From Lachnospiraceae bacterium A2 (GTDB lineage: Bacteria; Bacillota; Clostridia; Lachnospirales; Lachnospiraceae): a stretch of DNA of 62,239 nucleotides. This document shows positions 25,706 to 34,990 of this stretch, in pieces (positions within the stretch are counted from its first letter, which is position 1; every line of letters begins with the position of its first letter). The stretch spans positions 2,684,815 through 2,747,053 of the forward strand of contig KE159636.1 in assembly GCA_000403315.2 (NCBI GenBank). The letters run 5' to 3'. Below the pieces are notes generated by a model. The model did no database searches. It saw nothing but the letters and a program-made list of their open reading frames with translations, and was not told the DNA's origin. The position numbers and the translations under genes are program-made.

Positions 25706-26836
25706 TCACGTGCTTTTCTGCAGGCTCTCCTCCAATTGGTTTGTATAAAATTCCGTCCCATTTCGGCGGTCGAATTTCCCTGCCATATCCCTTGCCCTCT
25801 GGTAATAAAACTGGAACAAATCCGCAATCTTATACTGCCCATCCTCCCGGTATAGGGGGAATGAACTGTCGTAATGTATTTTAACCGTATTGCCTTTCCG
25901 GGCTTTCTCCAGCTCTTTGAAAAATAAGCAGATGTTCTGGTCCGTGTCATAAGAACTCATCGGGCAGCGCAGGTTCAGCCATTCCTTCCAGTGGTCCTTA
26001 TAGATTCTCAATGCCCTGCCAATATTCGTATGGGCGTAGCAGACAAGGAAATTGTCCCAGCACTCATACTCCGTTTCCCCGCTTAAATGGCGTTCCACCA
26101 ATTTTGCATAGCCCTGCGCCGTTTCGTAATCCCCGTGGTCCATGTAATAATTCATGTATGCAATTTTCAGCCGCAGCCATGCGCTCATCTTCTCCCGGCT
26201 CCCGCAGGTCAGCCGGAAATTTTCAATGTCCCGTGAAAGCTGCTCCGCCTTTTTCATATCACCTTTGTCAAGGTAATATTTGATTTCCATATTCCGCTCG
26301 CAGGCCCTGCAGTCACTATGCCCATCCCGTGGGCTTTTTTCAAATTTACGGAAATATTCTTCGGACAGCTCCCGGTCAATCTGCCAGTAAAAATGATACA
26401 TGGTGCCATAATAATTCCGAAGGCTCAGCCCCATGCGGATGCAGCGTTCCTGGTAATCCTCCAAAAATTTCCTGCAGTCCTCCATGGAAACATGGTAAAA
26501 ATCCATGCAGTTATCCAAAACCCATTTGTATACCCACATCACATGTTCCGCTTCATACCGAAATACATACCGGGGGTTGCCGGCCTGCTCCGGGTATTTG
26601 TCTGCAAGGGCAAGGAGCTCCGGGAACATCACCATAAGTTCCAGCCCATCCCCGTAAAAGGTGGATTCCCGGCAAAATTCAATGCGGAAGGCAAACATGT
26701 AAGGGATATCCTGACGGCGGTCTGCCTCCGTTATTGCATTGCGCAGCACCTCCATGGCCGGCTTCCCATGCCCAGTGTCCTCCAGCAGCTCGTCTATGAT
26801 CCACTCCGGGTCATATTCATCCAGCCATTCAGCCAT
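25706..26836 (-). CDS. Helical protein paired with the HSP90-family gene
   Basis: A 376-residue soluble protein, almost entirely helical, with repeated short helix pairs (for example DMKKAEQLSRDIENF and GDYETAQGYAKLVERHL) that look like diverged tetratricopeptide repeats. It contains many Tyr, Trp and Cys residues and a CRACERN turn near the middle. No catalytic motif is recognised. Its start overlaps the end of the HSP90-family gene by eight bases, indicating coupled translation. I suggest a co-chaperone or client adaptor, since TPR proteins bind HSP90 elsewhere; this is inference from position and shape. Confidence 0.65.
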   Translation of the reverse strand: MAEWLDEYDPEWIIDELLEDTGHGKPAMEVLRNAITEADRRQDIPYMFAFRIEFCRESTFYGDGLELMVMFPELLALADKYPEQAGNPRYVFRYEAEHVMWVYKWVLDNCMDFYHVSMEDCRKFLEDYQERCIRMGLSLRNYYGTMYHFYWQIDRELSEEYFRKFEKSPRDGHSDCRACERNMEIKYYLDKGDMKKAEQLSRDIENFRLTCGSREKMSAWLRLKIAYMNYYMDHGDYETAQGYAKLVERHLSGETEYECWDNFLVCYAHTNIGRALRIYKDHWKEWLNLRCPMSSYDTDQNICLFFKELEKARKGNTVKIHYDSSFPLYREDGQYKIADLFQFYYQRARDMAGKFDRRNGTEFYTNQLEESLQKST

Positions 26837-28664
26837 CGGAAAGCCCCCTTTCCATCAAGGTAAGGATGTTCCGGTTCAGCATCCCCATTTCATCGTTGTG
26901 CAGGGGGAACCCGCCAATCTGCAGAGCCTGCACATAGAGGATTTCCACAAAAATCTTCAAGGTGGCTTCGTCCTCAATTTCCGCCAGCTTCTTCACAATT
27001 GGGTTCTGGTAATTGAAATATAAGGCAGCCACCGTATCCGTTTGGATATCCGCTGCAAAAGCGTCCAGCATCTGGAAAAACATGGAATCCGCCTTCGACC
27101 TTGAAGCTGCAATCTGGCGGCTTAACAGCGCCTGTTCATCCAGCAGGTAAAAGGTGGGCTGCTGGGCAGGGGAAAAATATTTCAGCTCTGCCCTGCAGTC
27201 ATGCTTCTTTAAAATCCGGTTTGCCATCGTCAGGAACTCAAAGCCTTCGTCCTGGTCGTCCGGGGACAAGTCCTGCATCAAATCCTCAATTGCCCAATCT
27301 TCCACCGGGCTTACCGTTTTCTCAAATACCCTGCCAAGCTGCACCAGCAAATCCAAGGCATGGACATAGGAAACGTTAATTAAAAGCTGCCCCTGGGAGA
27401 AAAACAACTGGGAAAGCTGCTTGTATTTTTCCCTTGTGGGGGCATATACCAAAGGCTCCGTGCCCATCCGGAGGTCGTACCCCGTCATGGTTCCCCGTGT
27501 GGTTTCAAATTCAAAATAGTCAATCAGCCGCACAAACAGCTTGGGGGTTGCCAGCGCCAATGACATCAGGGTCAGATGGTGGATTTGGAAAAAACGCCCG
27601 AACCGTTCCGGTTCTTCCTCCGCAAGGGTATCAATATATTGGATTAAGCTGTCCTCAATGGTTTCCCTTGCAGCCTCTAAGGTTTCGTCCACATAAAACC
27701 CTTCCCGGGACGCCGTAGGCCGTAAATCCGTGGAATGGACAATGCATTTGGTAAATACTGCCCAGTCCGGGATCAGGTTGTCCCCTTTTTCTGTCAGCAT
27801 CATGTGTTTTAAGTAAATCCGGTGGCGGGACTTGACAGAAGGCAGCACCGTATAATTTAAAATATAGGCAACCCCGGACACATTCCCTTCCTCCGACTGG
27901 AATGTCACGCAGTCAAAAAACTGCTCCCCAAACAGCATCTGCCCAAAGAGCAGAAGTTCCTTCTTGTTGGTTTTGCGCCCTTCCCATGGGAGGTATGTAG
28001 GGTTTATCTGCTTTTCCTCCCCATTCTGGCAGATGGAAATAGGGAATGGCATCAGCAGCCCATAATACGTCAGGAGATGTTCAATGGTTTCCCGTTTAAA
28101 ATACTCCTCCATGCCTTCTTTCGCCTGCAAAATTACTTTCGTACCGGAAGATTCCAGATAAAAATTGCCTTCCCCGGGGCTATCGCCATCCTTTTGCCCT
28201 TCTTCCCCATGCAGCTCCCGTATGGTATAGGTCCCGTCCGGCTTCCCCCGCCATTCTAAGACAGGGGCGTCCCCGCCCCTGCAGGATTTCGTCACCAAAC
28301 AGATTTCATCGGATACCATAAAGCAGGACAGGAGCCCAATGCCGAACCGCCCAATATAATCGGTACGCAGATCCTTGTCCTCCAGCTCCCGCTTGGAGGA
28401 TTCCCCGATTATGGCAAGGAACTGATGGATTTCCTCTTTTGTCAGCCCCTGCCCGTTGTCGGTAAATATCAGTTGTTCCCCTTCGGTAATTTCCAGGGTA
28501 ACCGCCCCGTCCCCGCTGTCCCCCAGTATCTTCTTTTTCCCGGTAATGGCGTCTGCCCCGTTCTGCAGAAGCTCCCGGATATAAACGTCCGGGCTGCTGT
28601 AGAGATGGTCTGACAAAATCTCGATCATGCCGCCCAGGTTCACCTTAAAACGAAAATCTTCCAT
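26829..28664 (-). CDS. HSP90-family ATPase, divergent from HtpG
   Basis: 611 residues from the ATG at 28664, preceded by AGGAGG. The N-terminal GHKL ATP-binding domain has YIRELLQNGADAI, FTDNGQGLT and IGRFGIGLLSCFM. These match HSP90 in layout but differ from HtpG in sequence (HtpG has ELISNASDA). The middle domain keeps TDLRPTASREGFYVDETL. There is no charged linker and the C-terminal dimer domain is short. It overlaps Dus by 20 bases and the helical partner by eight, so the three genes form a tight unit. Probably a specialised chaperone; the client is unknown. Confidence 0.85.
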   Translation of the reverse strand: MEDFRFKVNLGGMIEILSDHLYSSPDVYIRELLQNGADAITGKKKILGDSGDGAVTLEITEGEQLIFTDNGQGLTKEEIHQFLAIIGESSKRELEDKDLRTDYIGRFGIGLLSCFMVSDEICLVTKSCRGGDAPVLEWRGKPDGTYTIRELHGEEGQKDGDSPGEGNFYLESSGTKVILQAKEGMEEYFKRETIEHLLTYYGLLMPFPISICQNGEEKQINPTYLPWEGRKTNKKELLLFGQMLFGEQFFDCVTFQSEEGNVSGVAYILNYTVLPSVKSRHRIYLKHMMLTEKGDNLIPDWAVFTKCIVHSTDLRPTASREGFYVDETLEAARETIEDSLIQYIDTLAEEEPERFGRFFQIHHLTLMSLALATPKLFVRLIDYFEFETTRGTMTGYDLRMGTEPLVYAPTREKYKQLSQLFFSQGQLLINVSYVHALDLLVQLGRVFEKTVSPVEDWAIEDLMQDLSPDDQDEGFEFLTMANRILKKHDCRAELKYFSPAQQPTFYLLDEQALLSRQIAASRSKADSMFFQMLDAFAADIQTDTVAALYFNYQNPIVKKLAEIEDEATLKIFVEILYVQALQIGGFPLHNDEMGMLNRNILTLMERGLSDG

Positions 28665-29640
28665 GCCCTGTAACCTCCTGTTCCCGGAACAGCCCACGGA
28701 CGGCTGCCCCATAAGCTTGCACTGTTTCTGCTTTCTTTATCTGTTTTGCATAATGTTTATAATTGGTAAAGGACTGTATCATGTAAGTCCAGACTTCCTT
28801 CATTTTAAAAAGCACGTTCCTGTCCCCGCCTAAAGCTTCTTGGTAATTCTGGAATAAGGCGTCGTGGAATTGCTGGAATTTTTGCAATTTCCCCGCCTGC
28901 ATCCCCTGCGCTTCCCCAGATTCCCTGGCGGCAAGGGAAATCCCTGCACATTCTTCCAGCAGGGCTGGGTTTGCAATGATGCCGCGCCCAAGCATAACCG
29001 CAGGGAGCCCTGGAAATTCCCCCAACAGCTTTTCCAAATCCCCACGGCTGAAAATATCCCCATTATAGCAGGCAGGGCACTTGCTTTCCCGGAACGCCTT
29101 CCCAAATACCGTAAGGTTGGGCTGGTTCTTATAATAATCCTCCCGTACCCTGGGATGGATCACCAATTCTTCCAATGGAAATTTCTGGAAAATCCTAAAC
29201 AGCGCGCCAAATTCTTCCGGGCATTCCATCCCAATCCTTGTTTTCACTGAAATGCGCAGGGTAAGTTTGGAAAAAATTTCATCCAGAAAACGCTCCAGTT
29301 CTGCGGGATGCGCCAAAAATCCCGCCCCTTTCCCCTTGGGGACTACCGTGCCGGAAGGGCATCCAAGGTTTACGTTCACTTCCCCATACCCGGCGTCCGC
29401 CAGCATCCGGGCAGCGTAAATAAAATCCTCCGCCCGGTTGGTGAGAAGCTGGGGCACCACAAAAAGCCCCTGGTTGTGCTCCGGCAGGATATCATTCAGT
29501 TCCCGGCTGCTGAACCCTTTCTTTGGCCTTGGCACAAGGAATGGGGTAAAATATTTATCCATCGGGGCAAACATGCTGTGGTATGTATTCCGGTAAATAT
29601 AAGTGGTAATGCCCTCCAAAGGGGCCAAGTAATAATTCAT
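28645..29640 (-). CDS. tRNA-dihydrouridine synthase family protein
   Basis: A 331-residue flavin enzyme of the Dus family. It has YLAPLEGITTYIYRN at the start, VNVNLGCPSGTVVPKGKGAG with the catalytic Cys, the FMN-contacting RISVKTRIGM, LVIHPRVREDYYKNQP, and VMLGRGIIANPAL. It reduces uridine to dihydrouridine in tRNA with NADPH. The CPSG form places it apart from DusA/B/C in the CP(R/K) class. It leads the Dus-HSP90-helical-protein unit. Confidence 0.88.
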   Translation of the reverse strand: MNYYLAPLEGITTYIYRNTYHSMFAPMDKYFTPFLVPRPKKGFSSRELNDILPEHNQGLFVVPQLLTNRAEDFIYAARMLADAGYGEVNVNLGCPSGTVVPKGKGAGFLAHPAELERFLDEIFSKLTLRISVKTRIGMECPEEFGALFRIFQKFPLEELVIHPRVREDYYKNQPNLTVFGKAFRESKCPACYNGDIFSRGDLEKLLGEFPGLPAVMLGRGIIANPALLEECAGISLAARESGEAQGMQAGKLQKFQQFHDALFQNYQEALGGDRNVLFKMKEVWTYMIQSFTNYKHYAKQIKKAETVQAYGAAVRGLFREQEVTGHGRFSF

Positions 29641-29724
29641 TTCCTGCTCCTTGCTTTCCCGCCTTCACGGATGCTGCTGCTGGTAAATTTTACGGTAGGG
29701 GGCTTTGGGGCCAGCACTCCTCTT

Positions 29725-30498
29725 TCACTGCCCCAAAATTTTCTCTATTTCTGCAATCAGCTTATCCTTTACTGCCGGCTTTAAGAAATACCCTGCCGGC
29801 TTTAATTTCAGCACCGCTTCGATATTTGCCCGGTCGTTGACTGCCGTCAGGAACACCACCGGGATATCCTTCATTTCCTCGTCCGCGCGTATCATCTCAA
29901 GGGTCATTTTCCCGTCGCAGACTGGCATTTCATAGTCCAGGAGGATTAAATCCGGCCGCTTCTTCCCAATGGAAGTCATAGCCTGTGCGCCGGAAATTGC
30001 GATGGCGATTTCATAAGTATCCTCCAGCATGGCTTTCATAGTCCGCAGCGTGGTACCGTTATCGTCCACCACCAGCACACGTTTCCTGCCGTCCGTACCC
30101 TTTTTCCCCTCCTGGGCTTCCTTAATGGTTTCTTCCTTATTTACCCCAAGCCTGCGGCAGACTGCGTTCATAATCCCTGTATGCTCCACCGGGCGGATTA
30201 AATTCTCAAACTGGCTTTCCTCATAGTATTTAAAAAACGCGTTGCTCTCCTCCTGCGTCCCAATCGTCAGGACTGGGGTATCCGCATATTGGCTGCTTAA
30301 CATAAAAAACATGGACGTGTCAATCCCGTATGCCCCAATCAGGCTGATTACTACCAAATCCGGGTTTACAATTTTCATCATCCCCTCTAAAACCCCTGCA
30401 TTTTCTGAGCAAAGCTGTACATGGAAAAACTGGGATAAAAATGCATTTGTTTCCTTTACGACATTGTTTAACTTTCCTACCAGCAAAATTTTTTTCAT
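29725..30498 (-). CDS. Response regulator with a pseudo-receiver and a receiver domain
   Basis: 257 residues. Residues 1-120 fold like a receiver, but the phospho-Asp is missing (VISLIGAYGID where an LxDxxMPxxDG is expected). Residues 140-257 are a complete receiver with DD at 145-146, Asp188 in LILLDYEMP, and the LKP lysine loop. There is no output domain, so it is likely an intermediate in phosphorelay or a protein-contact regulator. It starts 15 bases after the hybrid kinase gene. Confidence 0.85.
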   Translation of the reverse strand: MKKILLVGKLNNVVKETNAFLSQFFHVQLCSENAGVLEGMMKIVNPDLVVISLIGAYGIDTSMFFMLSSQYADTPVLTIGTQEESNAFFKYYEESQFENLIRPVEHTGIMNAVCRRLGVNKEETIKEAQEGKKGTDGRKRVLVVDDNGTTLRTMKAMLEDTYEIAIAISGAQAMTSIGKKRPDLILLDYEMPVCDGKMTLEMIRADEEMKDIPVVFLTAVNDRANIEAVLKLKPAGYFLKPAVKDKLIAEIEKILGQ

Positions 30499-30513
30499 GG
30501 TTCCTCCTCCAAT

Positions 30514-33500
30514 CTACCTTCCCATCTGCCCAATCAGCAAATCCGCAAAATGGCTTGCCCCTTCGGCATCTAAATTCGTCACTGATTCCTGAAGCCCACG
30601 GATCTGTTCCCCAAGTTCCTCTGGGTATTCGTAGGACTGCAATTGGCCCATCAGCCTGTCTGCCTGGTCGATGTCCAGTTCCTCCATACTGACACGCACC
30701 ATTTCCACCAGGGCTTTTATCACAGAATAATCCGCCACTTCCTCCTTGGCCTTTTCCTCAATGCCAAAGACCCCCTGCAGCTTCTGCCGGTAACTGCGCC
30801 ATTCTTCCAAAAACGGCCCTGTCATGGCATGGATTTCTTCTATTTTACCACCCTTTGCGGCATATTCCAATATTTTTGCAAGGCCTGCTAGGGGCACTAT
30901 CCCAATGGTAGCCGCAAGGCTTTTCATCGCATGTACCTGAATCCGGTACTGGTCCAGCTGCCCAGGCTCCTCAAGGTTCCAAAAGGCTTCCTCCAAATGC
31001 CCTGCAGCAGAATCAATCTGCCCGTAAAATTCCCGGACCGTATATTCCAAAAGCTCCAGGTCCGGCAGGTGCAGCCACGCATAATTCCAGTCCAGCCCGT
31101 CCACCTGGGGAAGCTCGTCCAGAGATACGCTGGCCTGGGTCCCTCCGGCAATTCCCTCCCGTCCATGGTCCGGGGCTTCCTGCAGCAATTCCGCTGGCAG
31201 CATTTTTTTCAGCATTTCTTCCAGTTTTTCCGGGACAATCGGCTTAGAAAGGAAATCGTCGAAGCCTTCCGCCAAATAGCTTTCCCGTGCCCCTGACACT
31301 GCATTGGCAGTCAATACCACAATTGGGGTATCCTTACAGGGGAACTCCGTAAGCCCTTTGATACGGCGGAAGGTTTCCACCCCATCCATTTCCGGCATCA
31401 TATGGTCTAAAAATATCAAATCGTAATGGTAGGCCTGTACCAGTTCCAGGCATTCCCTGCCCCCTCCGGCCTCTGTAACCCGGATTTCCGTTTCTTTCAG
31501 CAGGTTGCGGAACACCTTGCGGTTGACTGCATTGTCGTCCACCACCAGGACTTCTGCATCCGGCGCAAGGAATTTCGTCCCATACGTGTAATTTTCCGCA
31601 AGCTGGCGGGCCCTGGATTCAAAATCCCCAATGGGGGTTTTGTCCACAATTTCCTGCTCCAGCTGGAAATAAAATTTGGATCCCTTGCCATACTCGCTTT
31701 TTACCAGCAGCTTGCTCCCCATCAGGGTAAGGAGCTGGATGGTAATGCTCATCCCAAGGCCGGTGCCTTCGATATTCCGGTTCCTCTCCTCCTCAATCCG
31801 TTCAAATTCCGCAGACAGCTTGGGCAGGTCCTCCTCCTTAATCCCCATGCCTGTATCTTCCACTTCAAACCACAGCACCGCAGGCCCATCGGATTCCAGG
31901 CTCCGTATCCGCATCCAAACCGTCCCCTCCGGGGTATATTTCACTGCATTGGTAAGGATATTGGTAAGCACCTGTCGGATCCTCACATCGTCCCCGTACA
32001 GACGGGAGGGTATGCCCTGGTCCGCTTCCACCACAAACTCAATGCCTTTACTCTTTGCCCGCTGGGAAGCCATGTTGGCCAGGTCGTGGATTAAGCTGCT
32101 CACATCATATTCCACCGGGACGATTTCCATTTTCCCAGAGTCAATTTTGGAAAAATCTAAAATATCGTTGATTAGGGACAGCAGCGTCTGCCCAGCCGTA
32201 TAAATATCCATGGCGTAATCCCGGATCTGCTGTTCCTTAGATTCCCGGAGTATCATTTCATCCATCCCCAGCACGGCGTTGATGGGGGTACGGATTTCAT
32301 GGGACATCCGGGCCAAAAACTTCCCTTTTGCCTCATTGGCGGCCATTGCTTCATGCCTTGCCGCATCTGCATCTGTTTTGGCCTGGGCCAGCAGGAGGTT
32401 CTGCTGCTCTGCCGCTTTTACTTTTTCTTCTAACAGCAAGGCATTTTCCTCTGCGCTTGCCCGGTACTCTTTGGAAAGCTGCAGGGTATGTATGACAGCC
32501 ATCAGGATCCCAAATACGGTCATGCTGTACTGGCCAGCCGTGTTTCCATAGGGGTCCTGGAGCATATAATTCATGATGACATTTGCAATCCCCCCAGAAA
32601 GAAGCACAAGCATGGAAAATATGAAAAAGACCGTCTGGTGGCTCTTATTTTTATAATCAAGCTGCACAAGGCTTATAATCGCTGTAATGCAGACTATGCC
32701 TGTCACAGCCGCAGAAATATTTACCATCTCCTCCATGCTGCGGATCCCCAGCCACTGCAGCAGAATCTGGACGGCCGCATTGCCAATGACTGCCCAGAAC
32801 AGCACGAAAAAGCGGCGTGGGAAAAATTGATACAGGTTCCGTTCCAGATACAGCATTAAAAACATTGGGAACATCATCACCAGATATTCCTGCATTTCAT
32901 AGGCTTCCTGCACATTGTAAAAAATGCTCAGGGTATCTGTCCCGATAAAACAGTAGACGCCCGCAGCAAGGCCGGCAAGCCCCAGGAAAAATTCCCCCCG
33001 GACCGGCTGGCGCGTATACCGCCGGATGATTGCAAGGACAAACATAATAATCGCCATTATGACAATCAGAAGGCAGCAGCCAATATCGCTGACCCTGTTC
33101 CCCACTACCCCGATTACCATAACGTCCCTTGTTTCGATTTTAACGCTCTTTAGCTCCGCCGCCGCATTTGGGACGGCAGAGGCCATCTCAATCCATAAAT
33201 CCCCTTTTTCAAATATATTTGGGATTCTCACATAGTTTTCATTGCTCCCATGGGATTTTTCTGTTTCATGCCCTTCCTCATACCCATACTGGTAAATGAC
33301 TTCGTCATCCAGCACTACACGCACGGTAGAATGCGTAGATGAAAAACTAAGCGTCAGGCCCGCATATTCCTCTGGAAGCGTATTTTGGAATACAAAGGCT
33401 TCCCCCGCCCCGCATTCCCCCACATAGGGGAGATCCACAGGCTCACATTCCCCCTGCTCCAATGCATCCTGGAACTGTTCTTTTATTTCCAAATGGCTTT

Positions 33501-33690
33501 GCAGCTTTGCCCCAGGCTCTTTTGCCCCATCCAGCGGCACCGCAAGCCAACCCTGGTTATACTCATATTCCATCTGGTCTGGGAGCAGCGCGGGCAAATC
33601 GTCCCCGTTTTGATACTGGAACAGCGCAACCACCATAAAAATAATGACGCACAGAACCGAAACCCCTACTAGTTTCCTTAATTTCTTCAT
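30514..33690 (-). CDS. Hybrid sensor histidine kinase with receiver and HPt domains
   Basis: 1058 residues. A signal helix (about 7-25), an extracytoplasmic region with a jelly-roll-like segment, then about seven membrane helices (190-415), resembling 7TMR-DISM sensors. A coiled coil leads to HisKA (MSHEIRTPINAVLGM, about 470), HATPase_c (ILTNAVKYTPEG; EGTGLGMSITIQLL), a receiver (LIFLDHMMPEMDG, about 770) and a C-terminal HPt with VHAMKSLAATIG (about 930). All phosphorelay sites appear intact. The output most likely goes to the downstream two-receiver protein. The ligand is unknown; related sensors respond to sugars or lipids. Confidence 0.88.
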   Translation of the reverse strand: MKKLRKLVGVSVLCVIIFMVVALFQYQNGDDLPALLPDQMEYEYNQGWLAVPLDGAKEPGAKLQSHLEIKEQFQDALEQGECEPVDLPYVGECGAGEAFVFQNTLPEEYAGLTLSFSSTHSTVRVVLDDEVIYQYGYEEGHETEKSHGSNENYVRIPNIFEKGDLWIEMASAVPNAAAELKSVKIETRDVMVIGVVGNRVSDIGCCLLIVIMAIIMFVLAIIRRYTRQPVRGEFFLGLAGLAAGVYCFIGTDTLSIFYNVQEAYEMQEYLVMMFPMFLMLYLERNLYQFFPRRFFVLFWAVIGNAAVQILLQWLGIRSMEEMVNISAAVTGIVCITAIISLVQLDYKNKSHQTVFFIFSMLVLLSGGIANVIMNYMLQDPYGNTAGQYSMTVFGILMAVIHTLQLSKEYRASAEENALLLEEKVKAAEQQNLLLAQAKTDADAARHEAMAANEAKGKFLARMSHEIRTPINAVLGMDEMILRESKEQQIRDYAMDIYTAGQTLLSLINDILDFSKIDSGKMEIVPVEYDVSSLIHDLANMASQRAKSKGIEFVVEADQGIPSRLYGDDVRIRQVLTNILTNAVKYTPEGTVWMRIRSLESDGPAVLWFEVEDTGMGIKEEDLPKLSAEFERIEEERNRNIEGTGLGMSITIQLLTLMGSKLLVKSEYGKGSKFYFQLEQEIVDKTPIGDFESRARQLAENYTYGTKFLAPDAEVLVVDDNAVNRKVFRNLLKETEIRVTEAGGGRECLELVQAYHYDLIFLDHMMPEMDGVETFRRIKGLTEFPCKDTPIVVLTANAVSGARESYLAEGFDDFLSKPIVPEKLEEMLKKMLPAELLQEAPDHGREGIAGGTQASVSLDELPQVDGLDWNYAWLHLPDLELLEYTVREFYGQIDSAAGHLEEAFWNLEEPGQLDQYRIQVHAMKSLAATIGIVPLAGLAKILEYAAKGGKIEEIHAMTGPFLEEWRSYRQKLQGVFGIEEKAKEEVADYSVIKALVEMVRVSMEELDIDQADRLMGQLQSYEYPEELGEQIRGLQESVTNLDAEGASHFADLLIGQMGR

Positions 33691-33809
33691 TTCCTTACCT
33701 TCTGCCTTTAAACTTTCTTCCGTAAACTGCCGTTATGGCTATCCTGTAATTACTAACCTATTTAAGCAGTATATCATTTCCTGCACCATAAAGCAATATT
33801 CCAAGGATT

Positions 33810-33930
33810 TTTGAGTTTCCCCATTTTTTATATTAGCCGATATTATTACTCCGGCGGTTAAATATAGCACCAAAAGGCCTTGTTTCCTTTGGCAGCATAG
33901 ACACCCTGCACAAAAATGGGGAAACTCAAA
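33810..33930. repeat. 19-bp perfect inverted repeat in the kinase-cotJ intergenic region
   Basis: TTTGAGTTTCCCCATTTTT (33810-33828) and its exact complement (33912-33930) flank 83 bases. Inside are GCCG/CGGC and CCAAA/TTTGG stems. An outer TGCACCAT occurs just outside both arms, in direct orientation (about 33782 and 33940). This fills most of the 317-base gap between the divergent kinase and cotJA genes. It may be a large attenuator-like hairpin, a pair of operator sites, or a miniature mobile repeat. Confidence 0.6.
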
Positions 33931-33962
33931 TCCAATGACTGCACCATTTTCCTCTTTTACTC

Positions 33963-33993
33963 ATATTGTAGTAAAAAGCAAATTTCATAAAGA
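33963..33993 (+). promoter_or_regulatory. Weak candidate sigma-E-type promoter for cotJ
   Basis: CATATT-like -35 (ATATT at 33963-33967) and CATAAAGA (33986-33993) resemble the sigma-E boxes, but the spacing of 18 is long. In Bacillus the cotJ operon is transcribed by sigma-E. A GAGAGGAATT ribosome site follows before 34008. Confidence 0.3.
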
Positions 33994-34007
33994 GAGGAAT
34001 TACCATT

Positions 34008-34727
34008 ATGGCTAATTATCATACAGCGCCTGACTGCGGCTGCAGCCAGAACATGCCACAGCGCCCAATGCCGGAACATCCCTGCCGGGATGCCATGCCC
34101 GGACGCCCAATGGCCCAAAACCCCAGACGGGAACCTATGCAGAGAATGATGTCTAGGCCCTGCCCCAATGCTATGCCAAGGCGGCAGATGCCGCAAAACA
34201 CCTGCCCCGGTTCCATGCCAGAGCAGCATAAGATGCAAAAGCCCTGCCCTTCCGATATGCCAGAGCAAAACCGTATGGCTAGGCCCTGCCCCGCTGATAT
34301 GCCTATGCAAGACATGGGGCAACAACCCTGCCCCGGTTCCATGCCAGGGCAGCATCATAAGATGCAAAAGCCCTGCCCTTCCGATATGCCAGAGCAAAAC
34401 CGTATGGCTAGGCCCTGCCCCGCTGATATGCCTATGCAAGACATGGGGCAACAACCCTGCCCCGGTTCCATGCCAGGGCAGCATAAGATGCAAAAGCCCT
34501 GCCCTTCCGATATGCCAGAGCAAAACCGTATGGCTAGGCCCTGCCCTTCCATGCCTGTCGGCTGCCCTGACAGGCCGGACCCGCTTGCAGGCATGCCAGT
34601 CGGCATGGCATACGTACCATGGCAGTTTTTCAGGGAAACATTTGAACCGGATAAAGCGCTGCAGTGCGGGACGATTTTCCCAGAACTGAGCAAACCGTTT
34701 TTAGGGAAAGGAGGATGCACAAAATGA
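34008..34727 (+). CDS. cotJA: Spore coat-associated protein CotJA with a long repeat extension
   Basis: 239 residues. The last about 45 (GMAYVPWQFFRETFEPDKAL, then GTIFPELSKPFLG) are the CotJA domain, whose usual proteins are only about 70-90 residues. The preceding 190 residues are rich in Met, Pro, Cys, Gln and His. Unit RPCPADMPMQDMG and unit KPCPSDMPEQNRM recur in a 42-43 residue tandem repeat. Such a composition could bind metal or form disulfides in the coat. It overlaps cotJB by four bases. It is expressed in the mother cell in Bacillus. Confidence 0.85.
   Translation: MANYHTAPDCGCSQNMPQRPMPEHPCRDAMPGRPMAQNPRREPMQRMMSRPCPNAMPRRQMPQNTCPGSMPEQHKMQKPCPSDMPEQNRMARPCPADMPMQDMGQQPCPGSMPGQHHKMQKPCPSDMPEQNRMARPCPADMPMQDMGQQPCPGSMPGQHKMQKPCPSDMPEQNRMARPCPSMPVGCPDRPDPLAGMPVGMAYVPWQFFRETFEPDKALQCGTIFPELSKPFLGKGGCTK
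34230..34547 (+). repeat. Tandem 126/129-bp coding repeat in cotJA
   Basis: About two and a half near-identical copies start at 34230, 34359 and 34485. The second copy is one codon (His) shorter than the first. The high base identity points to recent duplication, so copy number may vary among strains. Confidence 0.9.
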
Positions 34728-34990
34728 AAGGGAACCAAATGGAACAGATGAAATTATTCCAGTGGATTAATATGGTAAGCTTTGCAGTCAATGATATCGT
34801 CCTCTATCTTGACACCCATCCTATGGACCAAGAAGCCCTTGCCTACTTCAACCATTTCCGGGAAGTGCGGATGCATGCCTTAAAGGAATATGAAAGTTGT
34901 TATGGGCCGCTTACGGTTGACACTGCAAAACCAGACCAGAAATGGCTGTGGGCAATGCAGCCCATGCCATGGGAAGGAGGGAACTGCTAA
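34724..34990 (+). CDS. cotJB: Spore coat protein CotJB
   Basis: 88 residues from ATG 34724, which overlaps the cotJA stop in ATGA form and follows AAAGGAGGA. Family motifs are LFQWINMVSFAVNDIVLYLDTHP, read in two parts, EALAYFNHF and YGPLTVD, with WPWAMQPMPWEGG-like LWAMQPMPWEGG at the end. It is part of the inner coat complex with CotJA and CotJC. Its TAA overlaps the cotJC start. Confidence 0.92.
   Translation: MKGNQMEQMKLFQWINMVSFAVNDIVLYLDTHPMDQEALAYFNHFREVRMHALKEYESCYGPLTVDTAKPDQKWLWAMQPMPWEGGNC

Noticed and set aside
34230..34547. CRISPR-like repeat array
   Set aside because: The repeats are 126-129 bases, contiguous, without spacers, and encode one continuous protein (CotJA).
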